Assembly: GCA_017642935.1 (NCBI GenBank)
Contig: JAEPOK010000002.1
Location: forward strand, 1,113,501 to 1,177,500
Reading direction: 5' to 3'
Length of the DNA stretch: 64,000 bases
DNA from: Hyphomicrobiales bacterium
GTDB lineage: Bacteria; Pseudomonadota; Alphaproteobacteria; Rhizobiales; MH13
The notes below the pieces were generated by a model. It was not told the origin of the DNA. It did no database searches and was given only the letters and a program-made list of their open reading frames with translations. Below are positions 42,974 through 50,697 of the stretch, in pieces. Numbering within the stretch: position 1 is the first letter of the stretch; every line of letters starts with the position of its first letter. Position numbers and translations under genes: made by a program.

Positions 42974-45391
42974 ATGAGCGATCAGGACAAGCCGGGCAAA
43001 GTTGATGCGCCGCAGGCTGCCGAAAGTGGTGGTGAGCGCCAAGCGGACCTGCCGCCGCACGATCCGCGCGTGAGCGATGATGCCATTCGCGAGGCCGCTA
43101 TGATCCGCGAGCCGGTTATGTCCGACCCGATCGTTCTGGCCGAAGGCGTCGATGAGGAGGCTGTCGAGCCGAACCGTCGCCTTTATGCCGGCTGGGCGCT
43201 TGCCCTGATCGGCTTTATCTCGGTTGTCTACGCCTCCTTCCACATGATCGCGCTGAACGGCATTTCGATCTCCGGCATCACCGGGATTGAACTTCCGTTG
43301 CTGCCGCAACTGCCGCTTGAAACCTGGAACTTCCGCATCGTCCATATTGCCGGTGCGCTTGGACTTGGATTCCTGCTGTTTGCCGCCTATCCGTTCAACA
43401 GCGCCAATCATGGCAAGCGCACGCCAGCGATCAGTGTCGCTGCGCTGCTTCTCTTGATTCCGGCGCTGATTTCGCTCGTGACCGCGCTGGATTTTGCTCG
43501 CACCGTCGCCTCCGGCACGCTGCCTGAAATGGGTGGCCTGCCGACGTGGGCCTCGTTTGAGGGAACGCCGCTTTATGAGCGCGAAGTCATGTGGTTCGGC
43601 GTGCCTTTGCTGATCGCCTCGCTGGGCGGCATCGCGCTAAGCTGGGTGGAACGGCGCGGCCGTGAGCATTTTGCCGCCAGTGATCTTGTGCTGGCACTGA
43701 CTGGCATTGTCGCCGCAATTTATCTGCTTGCCATCTACGGTACTGCCGCCCGTAACTCGGTCGGCACCCCCTTCGTGCCAATCGGCGTGGCCTTTGCCGC
43801 GACCGCTGGCGCAGCGCTGATCCTGGAGCTGACGCGCCGCGTGGCCGGTCTCGCGCTGGTCGCGATCACCTTCATATTCCTCGCCTACACCTTCACCGCG
43901 CACCTGCTGCCGGGCATCCTTGCGGTGCAGAACGCCTACACCTGGCAGCGGTTCTTCGGCCACGTTTATTCGGATGCCGGTATCCTCGGGCCAACCACCG
44001 CGGTGTCCTCGACCTACATCATCCTCTTCATCATCTTTGCTGCGTTCCTTCAGGCCTCCAAGGTCGGCGATTACTTCGTCAACTTCGCTTTTGCTGCTGC
44101 TGGTCGCACGCGCGGTGGACCGGCGAAGGTTGCCATCTTTGCGTCCGGCCTGATGGGCATGATCAACGGCACATCGGCCGGTAACGTTGTGGCCACCGGG
44201 TCGCTGACCATCCCGCTGATGAAGAAGATCGGCTATCCGCCCAAATCGGCCGGTGCCATTGAGGCTGGCGCGTCGACCGGTGGTCAGATCATGCCGCCGA
44301 TTATGGGCGCTGGCGCGTTCATCATGGCCGAGATCACGGGCATTCCTTACACCGAGATCGCGGTGGCTGCGATCATCCCGGCGGTGCTCTATTTCGGCTC
44401 GATCTTCTTCATGGTCGATTTTGAGGCGCGCAAGCTTGGCATGCGCGGCATGCGCGAGGACGAGCTGCCGAAGTTCAAGGAACTGGCCAAGCACGTCTAT
44501 CTGTTCCTGCCGATCATCATCTTGATCGTGGCGCTGTTCATGGGCTATTCGGTGATCCGGGCTGGTACGTTGGCAACCGCTGCCGCTGCCGTGGTCTCCT
44601 GGCTTTCGCCTAACAAGATGACCCCGCGCGACATCTATCGGGCCTTCAATCTGGCCGGAACCATGTCGATCCAGATCATCGCCGTCTGTGCCTGTGCGGG
44701 CATCATTGTTGGCGTGATTTCATTGACCGGTGTTGGTGCACGGTTCTCCTCCTTGCTCCTCGGTCTGGCCGACACCAGCCAGTTGCTGGCACTGTTTTTC
44801 GCCATGTGCATCTCCATTCTGCTCGGCATGGGCATGCCGACGACGGCAGCCTATGCGGTGGCCGCCTCGGTGGTGGCACCGGGCCTTATTCAGCTTGGCA
44901 TCAATCCGCTGACCGCCCACTTCTTCGTGTTCTATTATGCGGTGGTCTCGGCGATCACGCCGCCAGTGGCGCTAGCCAGTTACGCGGCAGCGGGGATATC
45001 CGGCGCCAATCCGATGGGCACATCGGTGACCTCGTTCAAGATCGGTCTGGCCGCGTTCATCGTGCCATTCATGTTCTTCTACAACCCGGCGCTTCTGGCT
45101 GACGGGACATGGCTGGAGATCACGCGCGCTTTGGTCACGGCCTCCATCGGAGTGTGTCTGCTTTCGGGCGGCGTGCAGGGCTACTTCTTCACCGGTCGGT
45201 TGCCGCAGGTGCCACGGGTCATGTTCCTGATCGCGGCGCTGTTCCTGATCGAAGGCAGCCTGATTTCTGATGTTGTCGGCGCGGTGCTCACCGGCGGCGG
45301 TATCTTCCTGGCGCGCTTGACGGCGGGCAAGGATGTACCAAGCCCGTCGAGCGATCCGGCCAAAGACGAAGCGCCTAAGCCTGCGGAGTGA
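42974..45391 (+). CDS. TRAP transporter fused permease (4TM-12TM, TAXI type)
   Basis: I chose the ATG at 42974 (GGGGGGAT six bases upstream), giving 805 aa; the frame is open to 42851 but that part contains the hairpin. An acidic N-terminal tail of about 70 aa precedes the small-subunit-like helices. The large DctM-like part follows, with GLMGMINGTSAGNVVATGSLTIPLMKKIGYPPKSAGAIEAGASTGGQIMPP and the second pseudo-repeat GMGMPTTAAYAVAASVVAP. These are diagnostic of TRAP fused permeases. It imports the ligand held by the upstream receptor using a sodium or proton gradient. The deacetylase gene frame starts 59 bases before its stop. Confidence 0.95.
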   Translation: MSDQDKPGKVDAPQAAESGGERQADLPPHDPRVSDDAIREAAMIREPVMSDPIVLAEGVDEEAVEPNRRLYAGWALALIGFISVVYASFHMIALNGISISGITGIELPLLPQLPLETWNFRIVHIAGALGLGFLLFAAYPFNSANHGKRTPAISVAALLLLIPALISLVTALDFARTVASGTLPEMGGLPTWASFEGTPLYEREVMWFGVPLLIASLGGIALSWVERRGREHFAASDLVLALTGIVAAIYLLAIYGTAARNSVGTPFVPIGVAFAATAGAALILELTRRVAGLALVAITFIFLAYTFTAHLLPGILAVQNAYTWQRFFGHVYSDAGILGPTTAVSSTYIILFIIFAAFLQASKVGDYFVNFAFAAAGRTRGGPAKVAIFASGLMGMINGTSAGNVVATGSLTIPLMKKIGYPPKSAGAIEAGASTGGQIMPPIMGAGAFIMAEITGIPYTEIAVAAIIPAVLYFGSIFFMVDFEARKLGMRGMREDELPKFKELAKHVYLFLPIIILIVALFMGYSVIRAGTLATAAAAVVSWLSPNKMTPRDIYRAFNLAGTMSIQIIAVCACAGIIVGVISLTGVGARFSSLLLGLADTSQLLALFFAMCISILLGMGMPTTAAYAVAASVVAPGLIQLGINPLTAHFFVFYYAVVSAITPPVALASYAAAGISGANPMGTSVTSFKIGLAAFIVPFMFFYNPALLADGTWLEITRALVTASIGVCLLSGGVQGYFFTGRLPQVPRVMFLIAALFLIEGSLISDVVGAVLTGGGIFLARLTAGKDVPSPSSDPAKDEAPKPAE

Positions 45392-46163
45392 ATTTCTGAC
45401 GCCGTCCAACGCCCGGCTTCTTGTTCGCGTCGATGACGCCGGCACGAGCCTCGCGGCCAATCAGGGCTGCGAGCGTGCGGTGCGCGATGGGGTCGCGCGC
45501 TCCATAGAGGTGATGATGCCGGGCGCCTGGGTGTGTGACGCGGCGGATCGATTTTCCAATCTGCCGGGTGTCGACATTGGCATCCATCTGACGCTGACCA
45601 GTGAGTGGGACCGGGTGAAATGGCGACCGCTGACGCATGCGCCAACGCTGGCGGATGACCATGGGTTCTTTCGCCCTCGTTTCGAAGCGAGCGCATGGAA
45701 CCTTGCCGAGGTGGAAGCGGAGTTCCGCGCCCAGATTGAGCTCGGAACAAGGCTGTTTCCGCAGGCAAGCCACATCAGCTCCCACATGACCCGGCATTTT
45801 GAGGATGTCGATCCGCGTTTGGGGGAGATGGTTCGATCTCTGGCAGAGCATTTCGATCTGCGTGATGACCCGCTCGGAACCGATGGCTTGCCGCGTGTCG
45901 CCGGGTATTCGCCCTTCCCACGCGATGCTGAGGCGCGGGTCGCGTCCTTTGTCGAGATGGTATCGAACCTGGCGTCAGGCGCGTCGATCTTTGTCGATCA
46001 CCCCGCTGTGCTTTCCGACGAAATGCGCGCGCAAGGTCATGACGGCTATGAAGACGTCGCCGAGGACCGCGCGGCCTGTCTTGCGGTTTTGACCGATCCG
46101 CGCGTGGTGGACGCCGTCAAGAACCTTGGCGTTGAACTCATCAGCTATCGCGATCTGGACTGA
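45333..46163 (+). CDS. YdjC/ChbG-type carbohydrate deacetylase family protein
   Basis: The product resembles metal-dependent deacetylases that remove acetyl groups from N-acetylated sugars. Visible family segments are LLVRVDDAGTSLAAN (metal-binding Asp pair), GIHLTLTSEWDRVKW (His) and ASHISSHMTRHFEDVD. The only in-frame ATG is at 45333, inside the TRAP permease gene, giving 276 aa with an atypical 28-residue N-terminal extension. The domain itself begins near 45,411, and a CTG at 45396 is the only closer conceivable start. Adjacency to the TRAP gene suggests co-expression, but I cannot say the two act on one substrate. Confidence 0.82.
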   Translation: MYQARRAIRPKTKRLSLRSEFLTPSNARLLVRVDDAGTSLAANQGCERAVRDGVARSIEVMMPGAWVCDAADRFSNLPGVDIGIHLTLTSEWDRVKWRPLTHAPTLADDHGFFRPRFEASAWNLAEVEAEFRAQIELGTRLFPQASHISSHMTRHFEDVDPRLGEMVRSLAEHFDLRDDPLGTDGLPRVAGYSPFPRDAEARVASFVEMVSNLASGASIFVDHPAVLSDEMRAQGHDGYEDVAEDRAACLAVLTDPRVVDAVKNLGVELISYRDLD

Positions 46164-46252
46164 CTGTCATTGATCGTCTTGCCGCTTGAATAGCAGCCAT
46201 GCTCGGCCGGGCATGGTGCTGGCCCTGGCCATGATGGTAAGAGTTCCGGCGC

Positions 46253-47152
46253 ATGCCTCTCTGGATTCCCATCGTCATCGCCGCTGCCTTTTTGCAGAAC
46301 CTGCGCTCGCTGTTGCAAAAGCGATTGACGGGGCGGCTCTCGACGGGAGGCGCAACCTTCTCGCGCTTCGTGTTCGCTTTTCCGTTGGCGCTTGCCTACG
46401 CATTGCTGGTCTCAAGCTTGACCGGTTGGGTGCCTGGCGTGCCTTCCCACACTTTCATGACGTTCTTGATCGCAGGTGCCGTGGCGCAGATCGGTGCGAC
46501 CTATCTGCTGCTTGCCAGTTTCGCCCATGGACCGTTCGCCATCGGCACGGCCTATTCGAAAACCGAAGCCCTTCAGGCGGCGGTGTTCGCGGCGGTTGTC
46601 TTGGGTGAGCTGTTATCGTTCTGGGGGTTGATCGCCGTTTTGATCGGCATCGCTGGTGTGGCCTTGATGGCCTTCAAGCGTCGTGAAGATGGTCTGCGCG
46701 CCCTCAACTTGGCCGACAAGGCGGTGCTGTTTGGGGTGGGCGCTGGTGCCGCCTTCGCCATGGCCTCGGTAAGCTACCGCGGCGCGTCTTTGTCTTTGGG
46801 CGACTCCAGTGCCTTTGTGCGGGCCGGTTGGACGTTGGCGTCGGCGACGCTGGTCCAGACGATCATCATGGGCACATGGCTGCGCTGGCGTGAGCCGGGA
46901 CAGGTCACCAAGACACTTGGGCTTTGGCGCGAAAGCGGGCTCGTCGCCTTGGCGGGTGTCGCCGGGTCCATCGGCTGGTTCACCGCGCTCACCTTGCAGA
47001 CGGCGGCGCTGGTGAAGGCACTGGCGCAGGTGGAGCTGATTTTTTCAACGCTCACCAGCTGGCTCTATTTCAAAGAGCCGGTCAGTACGCGTGAGGTTGC
47101 TGGCATTGCCCTGATTGGCCTGTCGATCATCCTCATCGTGTTGGTGGCCTGA
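46253..47152 (+). CDS. DMT-superfamily (EamA-like) transporter
   Basis: A 299-aa inner-membrane protein with about ten hydrophobic helices arranged as two five-helix halves, as in EamA/DMT transporters. The end of the second half (VALAGVAGSIGWFTALTLQTAALVKALAQVELIFSTLTSWLYFKEPVSTREVAGIALI) is characteristic. It may move a small metabolite, but nothing here points to which. Its stop shares one base with the next start (TGATG), so it is translationally coupled to the half-permease genes and probably serves the same process. Confidence 0.85.
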   Translation: MPLWIPIVIAAAFLQNLRSLLQKRLTGRLSTGGATFSRFVFAFPLALAYALLVSSLTGWVPGVPSHTFMTFLIAGAVAQIGATYLLLASFAHGPFAIGTAYSKTEALQAAVFAAVVLGELLSFWGLIAVLIGIAGVALMAFKRREDGLRALNLADKAVLFGVGAGAAFAMASVSYRGASLSLGDSSAFVRAGWTLASATLVQTIIMGTWLRWREPGQVTKTLGLWRESGLVALAGVAGSIGWFTALTLQTAALVKALAQVELIFSTLTSWLYFKEPVSTREVAGIALIGLSIILIVLVA

Positions 47153-47730
47153 TGGCAGGACCAAAACGCCAGCCGCTGCACAAAGACATTGGGTTTTTGT
47201 TCATTCTGGTGCTGTCCGTGGGCGCGGCGCTGGGCGTCTTTCTGCGCGATGGGTGGGAGCGGTTCGCCCAAATCCTGCGCGACGATGCCGTGCTCTGGTT
47301 GACGGTGTTGCCGAAGGTTGCTGCAGGCGTCCTGGTCGCGGCTTTTCTGCGCATTCTTTTGCCCAAAGAGGTGGTAGCGCGCTGGATCGGTGAGCGCTCC
47401 GGCTTGCGCGGTTTGTTCGTGGCGACGTTGGCGGGGGCGATCATTCCCGGCGGGCCAATGACGATCTTTCCGATTGCCACGGCGCTCTACCTCTCGGGTG
47501 CCGATCGCGGCTCCACGATCGCGTTCATCACCGCTTGGCTGACCATTGGGATCAACCGCGCGATCGTATGGGAATTGTCGTTTTTCGGCGCGGAGTTCGT
47601 GATCCTGCGCACGCTGATCTCCCTACCGGTGCCGATCCTTTGCGGGCTGGCTGCACGCATGCTGCCTGGCCGCACCGAGGAGGAAAGAGAGGCAGACAAG
47701 GCCAAGCCAAAGCCGGAGATCGAAGAATGA
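47152..47730 (+). CDS. Half-size permease (first of a tandem pair)
   Basis: 192 aa with about five hydrophobic segments and a charged C-terminal tail (about 172-192). The central signature is GAIIPGGPMTIFPIATALYLSGAD, followed by ITAWLTIGINRAIVWEL and PVPILCGL. The same pattern occurs in the next gene, so the two look like duplicated halves that would pair to form one transporter. The fold pattern recalls ArsP/YraQ-type permeases, which also have two similar halves, but their CSC motif is replaced here by GGP. That assignment is tentative. The start overlaps the DMT gene stop by one base. Confidence 0.7.
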   Translation: MAGPKRQPLHKDIGFLFILVLSVGAALGVFLRDGWERFAQILRDDAVLWLTVLPKVAAGVLVAAFLRILLPKEVVARWIGERSGLRGLFVATLAGAIIPGGPMTIFPIATALYLSGADRGSTIAFITAWLTIGINRAIVWELSFFGAEFVILRTLISLPVPILCGLAARMLPGRTEEEREADKAKPKPEIEE

Positions 47731-48218
47731 TCGTCCTTGGTTTCGCCGTGGTGCTCTACCTGGTTGCTGCCGTCATGGTCATCATGGCCGCGCGGCGCGA
47801 TCGCGCTTCAGTCGGTGTGGGGTTCCGCGAGGCATGGGACCAGCTTCTCGCGGTTCTGCCAGCTCTGACGGTCGGCATCTTGGGTGCCGGATTTGTCGCC
47901 GCACTGATGCCGCCGGAACTGGCCGAGACGTATCTTGGCGAGGGGTCTGGTGCGGCAGGTTACGCCATTGCCTATGTGATCGGCGCGTTGACGCCCGGCG
48001 GGCCGGTGGTTGGATTTGCGCTCGGTGCAGCGGCCATTAAGGCCGGTGCCTCGGTGCCCATCGTGGTCGTCTATGTGACGGCTTGGGCGCTGGTCAGTCT
48101 CAACCGGTTGTTGATCTGGGAACTGGCAACGGTGCCGAAAAAGGTGATTGTCGAACGGCTCATCGTCTCAGCGCCGATCCCGATCCTCACCGGGTTGGTC
48201 ATGGAATTGCTGGTTTAG
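47727..48218 (+). CDS. Half-size permease (second of a tandem pair)
   Basis: 163 aa with about four to five hydrophobic helices. The core GALTPGGPVVGFALGAAAIKAGAS, then VTAWALVSLNRLLIWEL and PIPILTGL, matches the upstream half-permease motif by motif and in the same order. Its ATG overlaps the preceding stop (ATGA). The two proteins are probably subunits of one heteromeric permease; the substrate is unknown. Its 3' end overlaps the convergent SRPBCC gene by 4 bases. Confidence 0.7.
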   Translation: MIVLGFAVVLYLVAAVMVIMAARRDRASVGVGFREAWDQLLAVLPALTVGILGAGFVAALMPPELAETYLGEGSGAAGYAIAYVIGALTPGGPVVGFALGAAAIKAGASVPIVVVYVTAWALVSLNRLLIWELATVPKKVIVERLIVSAPIPILTGLVMELLV

Positions 48219-48670
48219 GCTAGCGCCTTTTCAAGATGATCGAGCAGCCAGGCCCATCCCTTTTCGCGCCCTTCGATTCCGTCGGAACCTTGGAAGTAGG
48301 CGCCTTGCTCACAATAGGTGAGCTGCGTGCCCGCATCGTCAGCTAGGAACTGGATGGTTGCCAGTGAGGCGGAGTGGACAACGCCGTCCATCGCCATGGT
48401 GTAGGCATAGACGATGCGCTCGTTGTCAACGATGTCCAGATAGGTCGTTTCATTGGTATGGGCGATACGGTCCGGTCCGACCCATTCGCCATGTTCCCTG
48501 CCACCGACAGTGAAGTCCAAGCCGTAGCGCTTCGTCGTCCATTCCGGGCCGTCGCTGGCAACGAACCAATGATGTTTCTTGTCTTGCTCAGCGAAGGCCT
48601 CAAAGACCTTGGCTGGCGGATGTTTGAACGTGCGTTTGATGGAGAAGCTGGCGTGCGCAATGGCCATCAT
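48215..48670 (-). CDS. SRPBCC (AHSA1-like) domain protein
   Basis: A 151-aa single-domain protein of the START/Bet v1-like SRPBCC superfamily, AHSA1/CalC-like branch. It starts IKRTFKHPPAKVFEAFAEQDKKHHWF, the usual first helix with Trp. The core GREHGEWVGPDRIAHTNETTYLDIVDNERIVYAYTMAMDGVVHS is typical, and it ends with a helix GWAWLLDHLEKAL. Such domains bind small hydrophobic ligands; the ligand is unknown. ATG 48670 shares one base with the stop of the upstream paralogue (TGATG). It is the last gene of the ArsR operon. Confidence 0.88.
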   Translation of the reverse strand: MMAIAHASFSIKRTFKHPPAKVFEAFAEQDKKHHWFVASDGPEWTTKRYGLDFTVGGREHGEWVGPDRIAHTNETTYLDIVDNERIVYAYTMAMDGVVHSASLATIQFLADDAGTQLTYCEQGAYFQGSDGIEGREKGWAWLLDHLEKALA

Positions 48671-49146
48671 CAATCCTCCAAGCCTGACGCCAACTCGTCG
48701 AGCTGGCTGATCATCGTGTTCCAGCCGTCGAAGAATCCCATCTCTTCATGCTGCTTCCTGTCCGCTTCACTCGCATGCAGCACATGAGCGGTGTAGCGGC
48801 TCCCCGATCCTTGATCCTCCATGGTGATCGTCGCCGTCATTGGAAAGCCCGGCTCGGCGACGGGCCGCCAGCCTTCCTCCAGAACGGAGGTGAAAACGAT
48901 GACCCGCCCGGGCTCGACATGAATGAAGGCGCCTGGCCCCTCGTGGCGCTCGCCGTCCGGACCTTTCATAACAGTATTGAACGCGCCGCCTGGGCGCACA
49001 TCGAGCGCTTTGACTTCCGTGGTCCAGGGCGCGGGTGTCCACCATTGGGCAAGCAGATCGGCCTCTGTCCATGCACGCCAAAGCTTGGCTCGCGGAGCTT
49101 TGAGCTCGCGGGTAATGATGAGATCGAGTTGGTCATCATGCGTCAT
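48670..49146 (-). CDS. SRPBCC (AHSA1-like) domain protein
   Basis: 158 aa from the ATG at 49146, with the AHSA1 pattern LIITRELKAPRAKLWRAWTEADLLAQWWTPAPW, then DVRPGGAFNTVMKGPDG and EGWRPVAEPGFPMTATITMED. It ends with a C-terminal helix (GFFDGWNTMISQLDELA). It is a diverged paralogue of the next gene. Its start overlaps the 3' end of the ArsR gene by 11 bases. ArsR-SRPBCC pairs are a common bacterial arrangement in which the regulator represses the pair until a ligand appears; here the set has two SRPBCC genes. Confidence 0.9.
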   Translation of the reverse strand: MTHDDQLDLIITRELKAPRAKLWRAWTEADLLAQWWTPAPWTTEVKALDVRPGGAFNTVMKGPDGERHEGPGAFIHVEPGRVIVFTSVLEEGWRPVAEPGFPMTATITMEDQGSGSRYTAHVLHASEADRKQHEEMGFFDGWNTMISQLDELASGLED

Positions 49147-49465
49147 CGGAAGTCTCCCCATCCAGATAGGTTTCCAAGCGGTCGAAGCGGGCATTCCAGG
49201 CCGAGCGTTGACGGCTGAGCCAGTTTTCCACATCAGTCAGGGCGTCGGGCTCTAGGCTGCAGATGCGGGTGCGACCCTGCTTTTGCGTCGTCACCAATCC
49301 GGCGTCTTCGAGCAGGCGCACATGCTGCATGAAGGAGGGCAGGGCCATGTCGAACGGCGCCGCTAGGTCCGTTACCGGTGCGGGCCCGCTGGTCAGACGG
49401 ATGAGCACGGCTCGCCGCGTGGGGTCGGCGAGTGTCTTGAAGGTGAGATCGAGATTGTTAGGCAT
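49136..49465 (-). CDS. ArsR-family transcriptional repressor
   Basis: 109 aa from the ATG at 49465 (MPNNLDLTFKTLADPTRRAVL). The winged helix is clear: LADPTRRAVLIRLTSG, a recognition region PSFMQHVRLLEDAGLVTTQKQGRTRI, and a C-terminal helix pair. No metal-binding ELCVCDL cysteine motif is present, so it probably senses an organic ligand or another cue rather than arsenic. Two matching palindromes overlap its promoter and start codon, consistent with autorepression. It heads a three-gene operon with two SRPBCC genes. Confidence 0.92.
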   Translation of the reverse strand: MPNNLDLTFKTLADPTRRAVLIRLTSGPAPVTDLAAPFDMALPSFMQHVRLLEDAGLVTTQKQGRTRICSLEPDALTDVENWLSRQRSAWNARFDRLETYLDGETSDDA

Positions 49466-49474
49466 TTGCCTAAC
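49457..49474. promoter_or_regulatory. Operator 1 for the ArsR operon
   Basis: Perfect palindrome GTTAGGCATTTGCCTAAC with 8-bp arms and a TT centre, lying over the arsR start codon and touching a -10-like TTTAGT (minus strand, 49478-49473). Its core TTAGG-N6-CCTAA recurs 34 bases upstream. Confidence 0.75.
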
Positions 49475-49500
49475 TAAAAGCAATCGAAAAGTTAGGTCAA
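49473..49500 (-). promoter_or_regulatory. Candidate sigma-70 promoter of the ArsR operon
   Basis: On the minus strand, TTGACC (49500-49495) and TTTAGT (49478-49473) are separated by 16 bases. Transcription would begin about 49,466-49,467, at or next to the ATG at 49465, so the message could be leaderless. Both boxes overlap or adjoin the two palindromes. Confidence 0.5.
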
Positions 49501-49507
49501 GGCCTAA
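49492..49507. promoter_or_regulatory. Operator 2 for the ArsR operon
   Basis: TTAGGTCAAGGCCTAA repeats the TTAGG-N6-CCTAA pattern of operator 1, with one mismatch in the 7-bp arms. It covers the candidate -35 box and the last codon of the aminotransferase gene. Confidence 0.6.
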
Positions 49508-50685
49508 GTTTCTAGAAAGCTTTTCATTCGGCCCAGCGCTTCCTCGATTTGTTCAGCCGAGGCGGCGTAGGACACGCGGATGAAGCCTTCGCCCAGGGTG
49601 CCGAAATCCGGCCCGCCGATAAGGGCCACGCCGGTCTGATCAAGCAGGGCGTTGGCGAGCGGCTTGGCTTGCCAACCGGTCTTGGAGATGTCGGGAAAGG
49701 CGTAGAAAGCACCTTCTGGCTCGATGCAGGACACGTTTGGCAGATCGTTCAACCCATCCACGACCAGCCGCCGGCGGGCGGCAAAGGCCCTCATCATGGC
49801 GTCCACGGCATCTTGCGGGCCATCGAGCGCGGCGAGCCCTGCCCATTGCGCCGGGGCGTTGACACAAGACCAGCAGTTGACCGCCAGCTTGCGCGCTTTG
49901 TCGTAAAGCCCATTGGGCCAGATGGACCAACCCATGCGCCATCCGGTCATCGCCCAAGTCTTCGACCAGCCATTCAACAAGATGAGGCGGTCGCGGATCG
50001 AGGGATAGGTGAGCAGCGATACATGATTGTCGGCGGGGCTGTCTGGGCCATAGGTCATGCGCTCGTAGATTTCATCAGACAGGATTGCGACATTGGGGTG
50101 GGCTTCGAGACCCTTCACCAGGGCATCGATCTCCGCCTTCGGTGTGACGCCGCCGGTTGGGTTGGCTGGCGAATTGACGATGATAAGGCGCGTCGCCGGT
50201 GTGATGCGGGCGAGCACATCGTCGGTTTTGAACGCGAACCCATTCTCCTGCGTGATCGGAATGGGTATTGGCGTCGCGCCCGTGAACTCAATCATTGAGC
50301 GGTAGATGGGAAAACCTGGATCGGGATAGAGGATTTCCGCGCCTGGCTCGCCAAACATCAAGATCGCCGCGAACATGGTCACCTTGCCGCCGGGCACAAT
50401 CAGCACGCTTTCCGGCGAAACTTCAACGCCCGTCCGATCCAAGGTGTAACGGGCGACACCCTCGCGTACAGCCGGGACGCCGCGGGCATCGGTGTAGCCA
50501 TGATGGCCCTCTTTGAGCGCCTTGACTGCGGCTTCGACGATATGGCCCGGTGTCTGAAAGTCCGGTTGCCCAATGCCGAGATTGATCACTGAGCGTCCGG
50601 TTGTGGCCAAGGCATGGGCACGGGCGAGCACGGCGAAAGCATTTTCCTCGCCAATTCGGTCAAAAGCTTTGATGGTCTGCATCAT
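49504..50685 (-). CDS. Class I/II PLP-dependent aminotransferase
   Basis: 393 aa of the aspartate-aminotransferase fold (family I). Visible features: NLGIGQPDFQTPGHI at the N-terminus, GYTDARGVPAVREGVARY, the cofactor Asn in NSPANPTGG, the Asp-Tyr pair in LSDEIYERMTYG, the Schiff-base lysine in NGWSKTWAMTGWRMGW, and the carboxylate-binding Arg in GFIRVSYA near the C-terminus. All catalytic positions look intact. It converts an amino acid to a 2-oxo acid; the substrate cannot be read from the sequence. It lies 12 bases downstream of the EamA transporter gene on the same strand, so they are probably co-transcribed. Confidence 0.93.
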   Translation of the reverse strand: MMQTIKAFDRIGEENAFAVLARAHALATTGRSVINLGIGQPDFQTPGHIVEAAVKALKEGHHGYTDARGVPAVREGVARYTLDRTGVEVSPESVLIVPGGKVTMFAAILMFGEPGAEILYPDPGFPIYRSMIEFTGATPIPIPITQENGFAFKTDDVLARITPATRLIIVNSPANPTGGVTPKAEIDALVKGLEAHPNVAILSDEIYERMTYGPDSPADNHVSLLTYPSIRDRLILLNGWSKTWAMTGWRMGWSIWPNGLYDKARKLAVNCWSCVNAPAQWAGLAALDGPQDAVDAMMRAFAARRRLVVDGLNDLPNVSCIEPEGAFYAFPDISKTGWQAKPLANALLDQTGVALIGGPDFGTLGEGFIRVSYAASAEQIEEALGRMKSFLET

Positions 50686-50697
50686 GGTGAGCCTGCA

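Noticed and set aside
45375..45851. Minus-strand ORFs opposite the deacetylase gene
   Set aside because: Arg/Pro/His-rich shadows without recognisable domains; the plus-strand frame has a clear family match.
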